From positions 1-44,437 of the forward strand of contig JAGNJW010000036.1 in NCBI GenBank assembly GCA_018000455.1: a stretch of 44,437 bases of DNA, read 5' to 3'. A model generated the notes under the pieces. It saw only the letters and a list, made by a program, of their open reading frames with translations. It had not been told where the DNA came from and searched no databases. The DNA comes from Acidobacteriota bacterium (lineage in GTDB: Bacteria; Acidobacteriota; Vicinamibacteria; Vicinamibacterales; UBA2999). This document shows, one piece after another, positions 35,635 through 44,437 of this stretch. Within the stretch, counting starts at the first letter, position 1; each line of letters starts with the position of its first letter. Both the position numbers and the translations under genes were made by a program.

Positions 35635-35850
35635 ATGCCGACCTTCGAGCAGACGCTGAAGAAAGACCACCACATACGCCGGTTCGAGATCCTCACGGAT
35701 CCTCTTGGCTGGCGCGTGGTCGAGCGCGCCGACGCCACCGTGGTGCGTGAGGCGCTCTACACCGACTGGCACCGGGTGGAACGCGCCCGGAGGGCGTTCG
35801 CCGTCGAGATGTCCACCCTGCGCGCCGAAGGCTGGCTCGACACGCGCTGA
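35635..35850 (+). CDS. 71-residue protein of unknown function
   Basis: Begins MPTFEQTLKKDHHIRRFEIL and contains DPLGWRVVERADATVVREAL and a charged helical C-terminus. I do not recognise a family. The ATG at 35635 has a good ribosome site (GGGAG at 35625-35629); an upstream in-frame GTG at 35548 would add 29 residues but overlaps the kinase stop and the candidate Pho box. High charge and no membrane segment suggest a small soluble protein. The candidate Pho box 46 bases upstream suggests phosphate control. Confidence 0.65.
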   Translation: MPTFEQTLKKDHHIRRFEILTDPLGWRVVERADATVVREALYTDWHRVERARRAFAVEMSTLRAEGWLDTR

Positions 35851-35904
35851 CCGCGCAACTCGACGAAGCGGTAGCCGAGGCCGACGACGGTGCCGTGGCC
35901 GCCA

Positions 35905-37170
35905 TCAGACCACCGTGCCCGGCAAGATCACGGCATCCTTCGGGACGATGAGAATGCCCTCACGGATGTAGTAGTTCGGCCCGTCGAATTCATGCAGGCC
36001 CTGCCGGTTCACGAGCCGGCTGCCCTCGCCGATGCGCGCGTTCTTGTCCACGATCACGCGGTCGAGCTCGACGCCGGGGCCGATGCCGAGACCGACGCCG
36101 CTCGGATGGCCGTGGGTCGGAGCGTCGTAGGCGTCGGCGCCGAGCAGCACCGACCGCCGGATGGTCGCCCCGGCGCCGATCGTGGTCCGGATGCCGACGA
36201 CCGACTCCTGCAGGTCCGCGTGATCGACGTAGCAGCCCTCGGCGACCAGGGCGCGGTCCATCTTCGTGCCGGTGATCCGAGACGGGGGCAGGAAGCGCGC
36301 ATGCGTATAGACGGGCCGGCGGTGGTCGTAGAAACTGAACGCCGCACCAGGCTGGGTCAGCATGATGTTGGCGTCGTAGAACGACTCGACCGTGCCGACG
36401 TCGGCCCAGTAGTCCTTGTGCAGGTGCGGCACGACCCGGTAGCGGTTGAGCGCGGCCGGAATGAGTTCGCGCCCGAAGTCGACGCCCGACTGCTGTTCCA
36501 GCATCTCGAAGAGCACCTCACGGGTGAAGACGTAGATCCCCATCGAGGCGACGAACGGCTTGTCGTCGTCGAGCGGCATGAAGGTCGAGCCGGCCGGCGC
36601 ACTGCGGCCGATGGCCGCCAAGCGCTCCAGATTCGGCTTCTCCTCGAACTGCTGAATAGCCCCGTGCCCGTCGAACATCAGGATGCCCATGCTGGTGGCG
36701 TCATCGGCGTTCACCGGCAGCGCGGCGATGCTCACGTCGGCCTTCCGCTCGATATGCGCGGCGAGCATCTGCGCGTAGTCCATCCGATACAAGTGGTCAC
36801 CGGCGAGAATCAGGTAGTACTCCGCGTCGTAGCGCGCGAAGTGGCGCGCCGCCTTGCGAACCGCGTCGGCCGTACCCTGGAACCAGGCGGTGCTGTCTGG
36901 CGTTTGCTCGGCGGCGAGGATCTCGACGAAGCCGCTCGAAAAGGTGTCCATGCGGTAGGCGCCCGCGACATGCCGGTTGAGCGACGCGGAGTTGAACTGC
37001 GTCAGCACGAAGATGCGGCGCAGATCGGCGTGCAGGCAGTTGCTGATGGGGACGTCGATCAGGCGGTATTTACCGCCGATCGGCACCGCCGGCTTCGAGC
37101 GATGCTGCGTGAGGGGGAAGAGACGGCTGCCTTGGCCGCCACCGAGGATGAGGGCGAGGGTGTCGCGCAT
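35905..37170 (-). CDS. glgC: glucose-1-phosphate adenylyltransferase (ADP-glucose pyrophosphorylase)
   Basis: Makes ADP-glucose, the committed step in bacterial glycogen synthesis. 421 residues: nucleotidyltransferase domain with LILGGGQGSRLFPLTQHRSK, YRLIDVPISNC, LAGDHLYRMDY and QFEEKPN, then a left-handed beta-helix domain with TTIGAGATIRRSVLLGADAY and VIVDKNARIGEG. The ATG at 37170 is chosen; the frame extends 13 codons further but MRDTLALILGGG is the normal start. No other glycogen genes are in the window. It stands alone between the phosphate block and an anion transporter. Confidence 0.96.
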   Translation of the reverse strand: MRDTLALILGGGQGSRLFPLTQHRSKPAVPIGGKYRLIDVPISNCLHADLRRIFVLTQFNSASLNRHVAGAYRMDTFSSGFVEILAAEQTPDSTAWFQGTADAVRKAARHFARYDAEYYLILAGDHLYRMDYAQMLAAHIERKADVSIAALPVNADDATSMGILMFDGHGAIQQFEEKPNLERLAAIGRSAPAGSTFMPLDDDKPFVASMGIYVFTREVLFEMLEQQSGVDFGRELIPAALNRYRVVPHLHKDYWADVGTVESFYDANIMLTQPGAAFSFYDHRRPVYTHARFLPPSRITGTKMDRALVAEGCYVDHADLQESVVGIRTTIGAGATIRRSVLLGADAYDAPTHGHPSGVGLGIGPGVELDRVIVDKNARIGEGSRLVNRQGLHEFDGPNYYIREGILIVPKDAVILPGTVV

Positions 37171-37237
37171 TACCCGAGCAGTGTAAGGGGAGCCGGGAAG
37201 ATCCGCCACCCGGATCCGGCCGGCCCGATCGCCGACG

Positions 37238-38656
37238 CTACCAGAACCCGAGCACGCGCCACCAGGCGAGGCCGACGGTGAGCCAGACGACGAGATTCGC
37301 GGCGCCGACGATGGCGCCGGCGCGCCACCACTCGCCGAGCGTCACGTAGCCCTGACTGAAGAGGATCGGCCCGGTGGTCGTGCCGTAGTGGGTGAGTCCG
37401 GCCGGCAGGTTTGTGAGGCACATCAGACTGTAGACGGCGAGCGTCGGCGGCACGCCCACGCCGATGAGCAGCGTCGCAAACGGCGGAAAGAGCGCCAGCA
37501 TGTGTGACGTGATGCTGGCAAAGGCGTAGTGGCTGACGAAGTACAGCACGAGCACGAGGACCAGCACCGTGAACCAGCCGACACCGCCCAGTGCGGCGCC
37601 GACCGCCGTGGCGAAGACGGTTGGAACGCCGGCGGCGTTCAGCAGTTCGCCCATCTTGAGCAGGCCGCCGTACCAGACGAAGACGTCCCAGGCGGCACGC
37701 TCCTCGACGATCCGGTCCCAGCCGAGCGTGCCGGTCACGAGCATGACGCCGAGGCCGAGCAGCGCGACGAACGTGACGTCGAGCCGGTGCACGCCGGTGG
37801 TCAGCCAGAGCAGGCCCACGCCGATGAACACGGCCATGGTGATGCCCTCGCGCCTGCCCACCGGGCCGAGCGCGTCGAGTTCACGCGCCGCGAAGGCCGT
37901 CGCTTCCGGCGTGCGGGTGACCTCCGGCGGCACCACGCGGTGGACCACCCACGGCACGACCAGGCATGAGACGAAGCCTGGTACGCTGGCGGCCATCAGC
38001 CACCCCGACCAGGTCACGTCGACGCCGGCGAGCCTGGCCGCCAACCCGGCCGCCAAGACGTTGCTGGCCTGGCCGGTGAGGAACATCGCGCACGCCACCG
38101 CTGAGCCCTGATACATCGCGACCAGCAGGAAGCGGCCGAGGCGCGGGGCGGTCGGACCGGGCGTCGAGCCGAAGAGCTCGGCGATGCCGCGTCCGATCGG
38201 CAGCACCATCCCGGCCGAGCGCGCGGTGATCGACGGTACACCGCTCGCGAGCGTGACATCTGTCATCACGAGCGCGTAGGCGATACCGAGCGAACTGTGG
38301 CCGAAGCGGCGAATGAAGAGCAGGGCGATGCGGCGGGCCAGGCCCGAGTCGAGGATGGCGCGCGCCATCAGCATCGCCGCCACCACCAGCCACACCGACG
38401 GCTCGGCGAAGCCTCCCAAGGCTTCCCGCATCGGGGTGCCGTTGGCCGTCATGGCGGTGAGCCCCAGCAAGACGAGCGCCGCGCCGGGCATCGGCTGCAT
38501 CGCCATGCCGGCAATCACCGAGACGAAGATCGCGAAGGTGCGCCAGCCCTGCGGGGTGACGGCCTCGGGACGGGGCAGGAGGAGTGTCAGCGCGAGGAAC
38601 AGGGCCACGAGGGCCGCCAGGCGGCCGAGGCGTACCGGTGAACCCTGGGCGGTCAT
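37238..38656 (-). CDS. DASS-family (SLC13-like) sodium/dicarboxylate or anion symporter
   Basis: A 472-residue polytopic carrier with about twelve membrane segments. It has the DASS pattern: GGFAEPSVWLVVAAMLMARA, GVPSITARSAGMVLPI, FLTGQASNVLAAGLAA, YGGLLKMGELLNAAGVP and the C-terminal NLPAGLTHYGTTTGPILF. Members carry di- or tricarboxylates, 2-oxoglutarate/malate or sulfate; the substrate here is not decidable. The ATG at 38656 gives a short cytoplasmic N-terminus. It follows arsR on the same strand by 37 bases, so shared transcription is possible. Confidence 0.9.
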   Translation of the reverse strand: MTAQGSPVRLGRLAALVALFLALTLLLPRPEAVTPQGWRTFAIFVSVIAGMAMQPMPGAALVLLGLTAMTANGTPMREALGGFAEPSVWLVVAAMLMARAILDSGLARRIALLFIRRFGHSSLGIAYALVMTDVTLASGVPSITARSAGMVLPIGRGIAELFGSTPGPTAPRLGRFLLVAMYQGSAVACAMFLTGQASNVLAAGLAARLAGVDVTWSGWLMAASVPGFVSCLVVPWVVHRVVPPEVTRTPEATAFAARELDALGPVGRREGITMAVFIGVGLLWLTTGVHRLDVTFVALLGLGVMLVTGTLGWDRIVEERAAWDVFVWYGGLLKMGELLNAAGVPTVFATAVGAALGGVGWFTVLVLVLVLYFVSHYAFASITSHMLALFPPFATLLIGVGVPPTLAVYSLMCLTNLPAGLTHYGTTTGPILFSQGYVTLGEWWRAGAIVGAANLVVWLTVGLAWWRVLGFW

Positions 38657-38693
38657 GCGCGCGCCATTGTAGTGGCACGCGTTGCGACCCGCG

Positions 38694-39098
38694 CTAGGCC
38701 GGCGCTGGCGACGTCATGGCGGCGCGTGCCGCGCGGGCACGATCGAGAGTCGTGCTCTCGACGTGCCCCAGCGCATGGAGGGCCGCATCGAAGACCGACG
38801 CCACGACCGGGTCGGTCGGCCTGAGCAGGCGATAGTGCATCCACACGCCCTCGCGGCGCGCTTCCACCAGGCCGGCCTTGCGCAGGTAGGCGAGATGCCG
38901 CGAGGTGGTGGGTTGCGACACGCCGAGACTCGCGTGGATGTGGCACACGCACAGCTCACCGCCGGGGCCGCCGGGAGTCTCGGCCAAGACCGCGAGAATC
39001 CGCAGTCGGGTGGCATCGGCCAGCGCCTGGTAGAGGGCCACCAGGGGGGCGGCATGCTTCACGCGGGGCGCCGTCAGCGCCGAGCAGCAGGTCATCAT
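38694..39098 (-). CDS. arsR: ArsR-family arsenic-responsive repressor
   Basis: A 134-residue winged-helix repressor. The metal-sensing motif ELCVCHI (Cys50, Cys52) lies in the sensing helix, followed by the DNA-reading helix SQPTTSRHLAYLRKAGLVEA; this is the classical arsenite site arrangement. The N-terminus has an extra Cys pair (MMTCCSAL). Start may be the ATG at 39098 or 39095. Its start codon lies inside the perfect palindrome at 39097-39116, so autoregulation is very likely. Divergent from arsM. Confidence 0.93.
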   Translation of the reverse strand: MMTCCSALTAPRVKHAAPLVALYQALADATRLRILAVLAETPGGPGGELCVCHIHASLGVSQPTTSRHLAYLRKAGLVEARREGVWMHYRLLRPTDPVVASVFDAALHALGHVESTTLDRARAARAAMTSPAPA

Positions 39099-39149
39099 AT
39101 TCGCCTTGACGAATATAGCACGGTATTCTATATTCGCCTCGGCAAATGT
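39097..39149. promoter_or_regulatory. ars divergent promoter and ArsR operators
   Basis: A perfect palindrome with arms ATATTCG (39097-39103) and CGAATAT (39110-39116), and a second copy with left arm ATATTCG (39130-39136) and imperfect right arm CAAATGT (39143-39149). For arsM the promoter is TTGACG (39106-39111), 17 bases, then TATATT (39129-39134). The two palindromes overlap the -35 and -10, so bound ArsR would block arsM transcription. On the minus strand TATATT (39112-39117) may serve arsR, making its transcript nearly leaderless. Confidence 0.8.
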
Positions 39150-39199
39150 TTATGCCATATTGACGCTGGCCTGCATAGCCGGCTGAGGAGCAACCACTC

Positions 39200-40066
39200 A
39201 TGGCGACCCAGAGCGACATCAAGAGCACGGTAAGAGAGAAATACGGCGAGGCGGCCAAGCGCGCGGCCGGTGGCGGGCTGGCGATCGGCTGTTGCGGCAG
39301 TCCGAGCGACACCGGCTGCGGCGATCCGATCAGCTCGAACCTCTATGACGTGACCGAACAGGCGGGCCTGCCCCCTCAGGCCGTGGCGGCGTCGCTCGGC
39401 TGCGGCAACCCGACGGCACTGGCCGAACTCAAGGCGGGTGAGGTGGTGCTGGACCTCGGGTCGGGCGGCGGCATCGACGTCCTGCTCTCGGCGCGCCGCG
39501 TCGGCCCGACAGGCAAGGCCTACGGCCTCGACATGACCGACGAGATGCTGGCGCTGGCCAACGAGAACAAGGCCAAAGCCGGCGTCGAGAACGTCGAGTT
39601 CCTGAAGGGCGAAATCGAGCACATCCCGCTGCCCGACAACTCCGTGGATGTCGTCATCTCGAACTGCGTGATCAACCTCTCGGGCGACAAGCCGCGCGTC
39701 TTGCGCGAGGCGTTTCGCGTGCTCAAGCCGGGCGGACGCTTCGCCGTCTCGGACGTGGTCGTCACGGGCGACGTGCCCGCCGACATCCGCAAGAGCATGG
39801 AACTCTGGATCGGCTGCGTCGCCGGCGCCCTCGAAGGCGTCGAGTACCAGCAGCTGCTGGCCGGCGCCGGCTTCGACGACATCGAGCTCGAACCGACGCG
39901 CGTCTACAGGGCGGCCGACGCGCGCGCTTTTCTCGTCGAAGCCGGGCTCGACCGTCCGGGTCTGGCCGAGTCGATCGACGGCAAGTTCATGAGCGCCTTC
40001 GTGCGGGCGACCAAGCCCGGCTCCGACACGCGGGCCTGCGGCTGCGCGCCTGGCTGCTGCAACTAG
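39200..40066 (+). CDS. arsM: arsenite S-adenosylmethionine methyltransferase ArsM
   Basis: A 288-residue cytoplasmic enzyme that methylates trivalent arsenic. S-adenosylmethionine motif VLDLGSGGGIDVLLSARRVG; the three arsenic-binding cysteines are present (Cys68 in SLGCGNP, Cys156 in ISNCVINL, Cys206 in WIGCVAGALEG). Extra cysteines occur near residues 31-40 (CCG, GCG) and at the end (ACGCAPGCCN), as in many bacterial ArsM. The ATG at 39200 has GAGGAG (39185-39190) at 9-base spacing. Under the TTGACG/TATATT promoter and ArsR operators upstream. Located between two phosphate-uptake blocks. Confidence 0.96.
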   Translation: MATQSDIKSTVREKYGEAAKRAAGGGLAIGCCGSPSDTGCGDPISSNLYDVTEQAGLPPQAVAASLGCGNPTALAELKAGEVVLDLGSGGGIDVLLSARRVGPTGKAYGLDMTDEMLALANENKAKAGVENVEFLKGEIEHIPLPDNSVDVVISNCVINLSGDKPRVLREAFRVLKPGGRFAVSDVVVTGDVPADIRKSMELWIGCVAGALEGVEYQQLLAGAGFDDIELEPTRVYRAADARAFLVEAGLDRPGLAESIDGKFMSAFVRATKPGSDTRACGCAPGCCN

Positions 40067-40235
40067 ACGGCCGGGCCCCTTGAAGCGGTTGCTGCCGCCG
40101 CGCCCGTGGCCAGCGTCATCAGGTTGGCGAAGTTGCGGCCGTTGACGGGAGCTACTCGACTTCAATCGGCGACACGTTCACGCCGATCTCGGCCGATGTG
40201 GTGTCGAGTACCGGCGCCGCGGCCTGCACGATGAT
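40066..40235 (-). pseudogene. decayed fragment of an Oar-like TonB-dependent receptor
   Basis: On the minus strand, 40235-40152 reads IIVQAAAPVLDTTSAEIGVN then VSPIEVE and a stop; from 40146 a different frame reads VNGRNFANLMTLATGAAAAT and soon stops. Joined, these match the plug region of large carboxypeptidase-like TonB receptors of Acidobacteria (V..TTSAEIG.NVS...PVNGRNF.NLM.L..G). The frameshift and stop, and the lack of any barrel or N-terminal domain, mark it as a remnant. It lies tail to tail with arsM. The rest of the 402-base gap (40236 to the Pho-box candidate) shows nothing I recognise. Confidence 0.65.
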
Positions 40236-40390
40236 CGTTGATTCGGGACTCGCTGTGCGGTTCGGCCTCCGGCCGCGCGACGACGATGTGAATCACGGCC
40301 ACGGCATGGGACGGTGCCGTCTCGCCGTCGTGTCGAGGCTGTTGATTCCCGGTGAACAGGCCACGACCCGTCGGTGCCGCTGAAGACATT

Positions 40391-40407
40391 TGTAGCCTCG
40401 CTGTAAC
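40391..40407 (+). promoter_or_regulatory. candidate Pho box upstream of DUF47-pit
   Basis: TGTAGCCTCGCTGTAAC, with TGTAG and TGTAA 11 bases apart. Its reverse complement GTTACAGCGAGGCTACA shares 11 of 17 positions with the site at 35572-35588. It lies 61 bases before the DUF47 start, inside an otherwise featureless gap. Orientation relative to the gene is opposite to that of the other two, which weakens the case. Confidence 0.4.
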
Positions 40408-40468
40408 GCGACCTGTGGCACACTCCCCGTGCCCCGGCTCACGACCTGGCCGGGCGTGAGGAGTGTCC

Positions 40469-41089
40469 GTGGCCGCCTTTCGCCTGATCCCCAAGGAAGA
40501 GAAGTTCTTTGCTGACTTCATCGCCCTCGCCGACCGCATCGTCTCCGGGGCGACGCTGCTCGAGAAGATGCTGGCGACCGACCCGCCGGCCTGGGAGATG
40601 GCCATCGAGATCAAGCAGGTCGAGGAGGCCTGCGACTCGCTGACCCACGAAATCATCCAGCGCCTGAACCGCACCTTCGTCACACCGATCGACCGCGAGG
40701 ACATCCACGAGCTCGCCACCTCGCTCGACGACGTGATGGATGCCATCGACGCTGCGGCGGGCGTGGTCCGGCGCTACCGCATCACCACGCTGCCGTACGG
40801 CACACGTGAACTCGCCTCGCTCATCTGGCGCTCGACCATGCAGGTGAAGGTGGCCGTCGAGGCCCTCGAGAAGAAGTCTGGGGTGCACGACCGGTCGGTC
40901 GAGATCAACCGCCTCGAGAACGCCGCCGATACCGTGCACGACGAGGCCTTGCGGCGTCTCTTCGAGCACGAGAAGGACGCGATCGCAATCATGAAGTGCA
41001 AGGAGATGCTCGACCTGCTGGAACTGGCGACCGATGCCTGCGAGGACGTGGCCAACGTGCTCGAGAGCGTCGTCGTCAAGCACGGATAG
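40469..41089 (+). CDS. DUF47 (PhoU-like) protein, partner of the Pit transporter
   Basis: A 206-residue all-helical PhoU-like protein that typically accompanies and regulates Pit phosphate transporters. Visible: PKEEKFFADFIALADRIVSG at the start, RTFVTPIDREDIHELATSLD (the strongest DUF47 motif) and KEMLDLLELATDACEDVANV near the end. Start GTG at 40469 is preferred because GAGGAG (40458-40463) lies 5 bases before it; the alternative GTG at 40463 would overlap that site. The pit gene begins 6 bases after the stop. It differs from the pst-linked PhoU at 27157-27837. Confidence 0.93.
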   Translation: MAAFRLIPKEEKFFADFIALADRIVSGATLLEKMLATDPPAWEMAIEIKQVEEACDSLTHEIIQRLNRTFVTPIDREDIHELATSLDDVMDAIDAAAGVVRRYRITTLPYGTRELASLIWRSTMQVKVAVEALEKKSGVHDRSVEINRLENAADTVHDEALRRLFEHEKDAIAIMKCKEMLDLLELATDACEDVANVLESVVVKHG

Positions 41090-41095
41090 CCGGTC

Positions 41096-42083
<988 letters not shown>

Positions 42084-42091
<8 letters not shown>

Positions 42092-43460
42092 CCGACGGCC
42101 CGGGCGCTCGGGGCAAGCGCACCTCGAAGGCCGCGCCGCCCGCCGGGCAATTCGTCACTCGTGCGGCGCCGCCGTGCAGGTCGGCCAGGTGTTTCACGAT
42201 CGCCAGGCCGAGTCCCGTACCGCCGGAGCGGCCGCGCGACTTGTCCACCCGGTAGAAGCGCTCGAAGACCCGGCCGAGATCCTCCGGAGGAATGCCCGGG
42301 CCGTTGTCGGTCACCGTGACCACCAGCGTCTCGGCGTCGACGGTCGCCGCCACGGCGACCTCACCGCCGGCCTGCGTGTAGGTGACCGCATTCTCGACGA
42401 GATTCCGCACGATGTCGTGCACCTTGGCGGCGTCGACGGTGAGGCCTTTCGTCTCCGGCGTGGCCGACGTCGTAACACGCAGATCCTTGGCGCGGGCCTC
42501 CGGCGCCAGGTCATCGACGATGCCGGCAATGAGCGCGGCGATGTCGGTCGGGGCCGTCTCGAGCGTTTCCTTTCCGGCATCGAGCATCGCCAGACGCAGC
42601 AGGTCCTTCACCAGGCGCTCCATCTTCGTGGCGTGCCGCTGGATGATTTCGAGGAAGCGGCGGCGGGCGTCGGGGTCATCCGAGTCGTCGACCAGCGCCT
42701 CGGCGTAGCCGCGAATGGCGGTGAGCGGCGTGCGCAGCTCGTGCGATACGTTGGCGACGAAATCGCGGCGGATGAGATCGGCACGTTTCAGGTCGGTAAC
42801 GTCGTGCAACACGACCACGACGCCGCGTCCGGTGCCGGCCACGGGTGCCAGGCGCGCCACCAGCTCGCGAGCGGCGTCGCGGGTGGTCGAGAACTCGAAG
42901 GCCTGCGAGGTGCCCCCGGCGAGCAAACGGCCGACGTGCTCGACGACGCCCGGGTGCCTGAGCGCCTCGACGTACGGCCGGCCGACGGCGTCGCTCTCGA
43001 TCCGCAGCATCGCGCGCGCCGCCTCGTTCACCAGCTGCAGCCGGCCACTCTCGTCGACGACGAGCACGCCTTCGACCATGCTGCCGAGAATGGCCTGCAT
43101 GCGCGCTCGATCGCGCATCAGCGACGTGATGCGCCGTTCCTGCTCGTGCACGGCAGCATCGAGGGCGCGGGCTGCGGTGCCGAGTTCGTCGTCGCCGTAG
43201 TCGGATCCTGGCCGGCTCAGGTCGCCGAGCGCATAGCGGCCGGCGACGCCGGCAATGGCCTCGGCCCGGGCCCGGTAGCGGCTGGCCAGTGCCGACGCGG
43301 TCAGGAATGCCGCGATGGCCGCTAGCCCCGTGCCGAGCGACACCGCCACGCCCGGGCTCGTCACGGCCCCCTGGCTGAGCGTGAGCCCGACGAAGGCGAG
43401 GGCCACGAGGGCCACGCCGAAGGCGGCGACGAAGATCGTGAAGCGCGTGTCTGAGCGCAC
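42084..43460 (-). CDS. phoR: PhoR-type sensor histidine kinase
   Basis: A 458-residue membrane kinase. Two membrane helices (about 7-28 and 38-60), a HAMP-like linker (about 60-112), PAS domain (about 120-220, MQAILGSMVEGVLVVDESGR), HisKA with His240 in FVANVSHELRTPLTAIRGYA, and the ATPase with VRNLVENAVTYT, NGPGIPPEDLGRVFERFYRV and GTGLGLAIVKHLADLHGG. The PAS and short loop between helices fit PhoR, which senses phosphate through the Pst/PhoU complex. It starts with a GTG at 43460, 9 bases after phoB. Position beside Pit and PhoB supports the name. Confidence 0.93.
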
Positions 43461-43469
43461 GGTCAGTCG

Positions 43470-44192
<723 letters not shown>

Positions 44193-44202
44193 GTGGTCTG
44201 AG

Positions 44203-44208
44203 AGTATA
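44203..44208 (-). promoter_or_regulatory. candidate -10 element (TATACT) for phoBR
   Basis: Reads TATACT on the minus strand, 10 bases before the phoB ATG. Transcription would start at or within about 5 bases of the start codon. No Shine-Dalgarno is present between it and the ATG (CTCAGACCAC). Confidence 0.5.
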
Positions 44209-44232
44209 GCGCCCGTCCGTGACGGGCCCGTA

Positions 44233-44280
44233 CACGGCACGAGGCCGGCCCGGGAGCCGGCCTCGCGACGTGGTGCCGTG
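44233..44280. terminator. strong two-part hairpin after the subtilisin-family gene
   Basis: GAGGCCGGC (44241-44249) pairs with GCCGGCCTC (44256-44264) around a 6-base loop. Outside it CACGGCAC (44233-44240) pairs with GTGCCGTG (44273-44280), with an 8-base one-sided bulge. It lies directly after the stop of the protease gene and before phoB. There is no T-tract on the minus strand, so rho-independent termination is uncertain, but the stem is among the strongest in the window. Confidence 0.55.
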
Positions 44281-44290
44281 AAAGGTGCCC

Positions 44291-44437
44291 TTAGCGCGCC
44301 TTCTTCTTGGGGGCGCTCGTGACTTTGACGAGGTCAGCCGCGGTGACCACCGGCGGATCCTGCTTGTCCTCGACGCCGCTCGTGTTGCGTGCCGAGAAGC
44401 CCCACACGATGTTCTCGCCCCAGACGATGTTCTCACC
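44291..44437 (-). CDS. C-terminal end of a probable subtilisin-family (S8) secreted protease
   Basis: The last 48 codons before a TAA at 44291-44293; the gene continues past the right edge. It reads GENIVWGENIVWGFSARNTS, then an acidic/neutral stretch and a basic end (APKKKAR). The repeated GENIVW hexapeptide is encoded by two 18-base units at 44402-44437. Tandem NIVWG(E/D/N) repeats are, from memory, typical of the C-termini of S8 proteases of Acidobacteria; the catalytic domain itself is not in view, so the name is inferred. Confidence 0.55.
   Translation of the reverse strand, partial: GENIVWGENIVWGFSARNTSGVEDKQDPPVVTAADLVKVTSAPKKKAR

Noticed and set aside
38694..40066. arsR/arsM considered as a mobile element insertion
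   Set aside because: No transposase, integrase, terminal repeats or tRNA target is visible; only the receptor remnant hints at a past rearrangement.
40198..40383. 61-codon plus-strand frame in the arsM-DUF47 gap
   Set aside because: No ribosome site, no recognisable sequence, and it is antisense to the receptor remnant.
40162..40746. 194-codon minus-strand frame over the DUF47 start and the gap before it
   Set aside because: Mostly antisense to DUF47 and not protein-like; the useful signal in this gap is the TonB-receptor remnant in other frames.

Overview
The window is about 44 kb of very GC-rich, gene-dense bacterial chromosome, with no rRNA, tRNA, insertion sequence, phage gene or CRISPR. 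The gene families point to an acidobacterium, probably Vicinamibacteria (subdivision 6): DUF4159, DUF4175 and MoxR/DUF58/BatA membrane genes, a subtilisin-family protease with a C-terminal NIVWGE repeat, and the remnant of a large Oar-like TonB receptor. This assignment is inferred from gene content only. Genes are tightly packed, often with ATGA, GTGA or TGATG stop/start overlaps, so much of the sequence looks translationally coupled.

Layout. 1-1608: Lon protease (minus, cut by the window edge). 1694-2122: small zinc-ribbon protein. 2016-7229: two isoprenylcysteine-methyltransferase-like membrane proteins flanking a beta-ketoacyl synthase and a geranylgeranyl-reductase-like flavoprotein, then a PIG-V-like mannosyltransferase. 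7307-21405: a long plus-strand series of a TPR/HEXXH metallopeptidase, DUF4159, MoxR ATPase, DUF58, BatA/vWA, DUF4175, vWA/GATase-like membrane protein and a caspase-like protein with no cysteine at all. 21418-25350: rhomboid protease (minus), small zinc ribbon, FHA-GAF-PP2C phosphatase and a LeuA-like acyltransferase. 25499-27048: citrate synthase and YacG (minus).

27157-35850 and 40391-44192 form a phosphate island in two blocks. The first holds pstSCAB-phoU, Ppx/GppA-HD, a CHAD protein, SixA, a YegS-like lipid kinase and a 71-residue unknown. The second holds a PhoU-like DUF47 protein, a Pit transporter and PhoR/PhoB. Between them lie glgC, a DASS anion transporter and a divergent arsR/arsM pair with a clear operator and promoter, followed by a decayed TonB-receptor fragment. 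The right edge holds the end of a subtilisin-family protease.

How the genes work together. The 7-21 kb region reads as one envelope system: a MoxR AAA+ ATPase acting with three proteins that keep vWA metal-site residues, plus periplasmic partners. Its function is not known to me, and it is the best candidate here for an undescribed system. The phosphate blocks combine high-affinity uptake (Pst), low-affinity uptake (Pit), sensing (PhoR/PhoB/PhoU) and probable polyphosphate handling (Ppx, CHAD). Three of their upstream regions share a 17-base motif with 11-base periodicity that I propose as this organism's Pho box. Arsenic methylation between the two blocks fits with arsenate entering through phosphate carriers.
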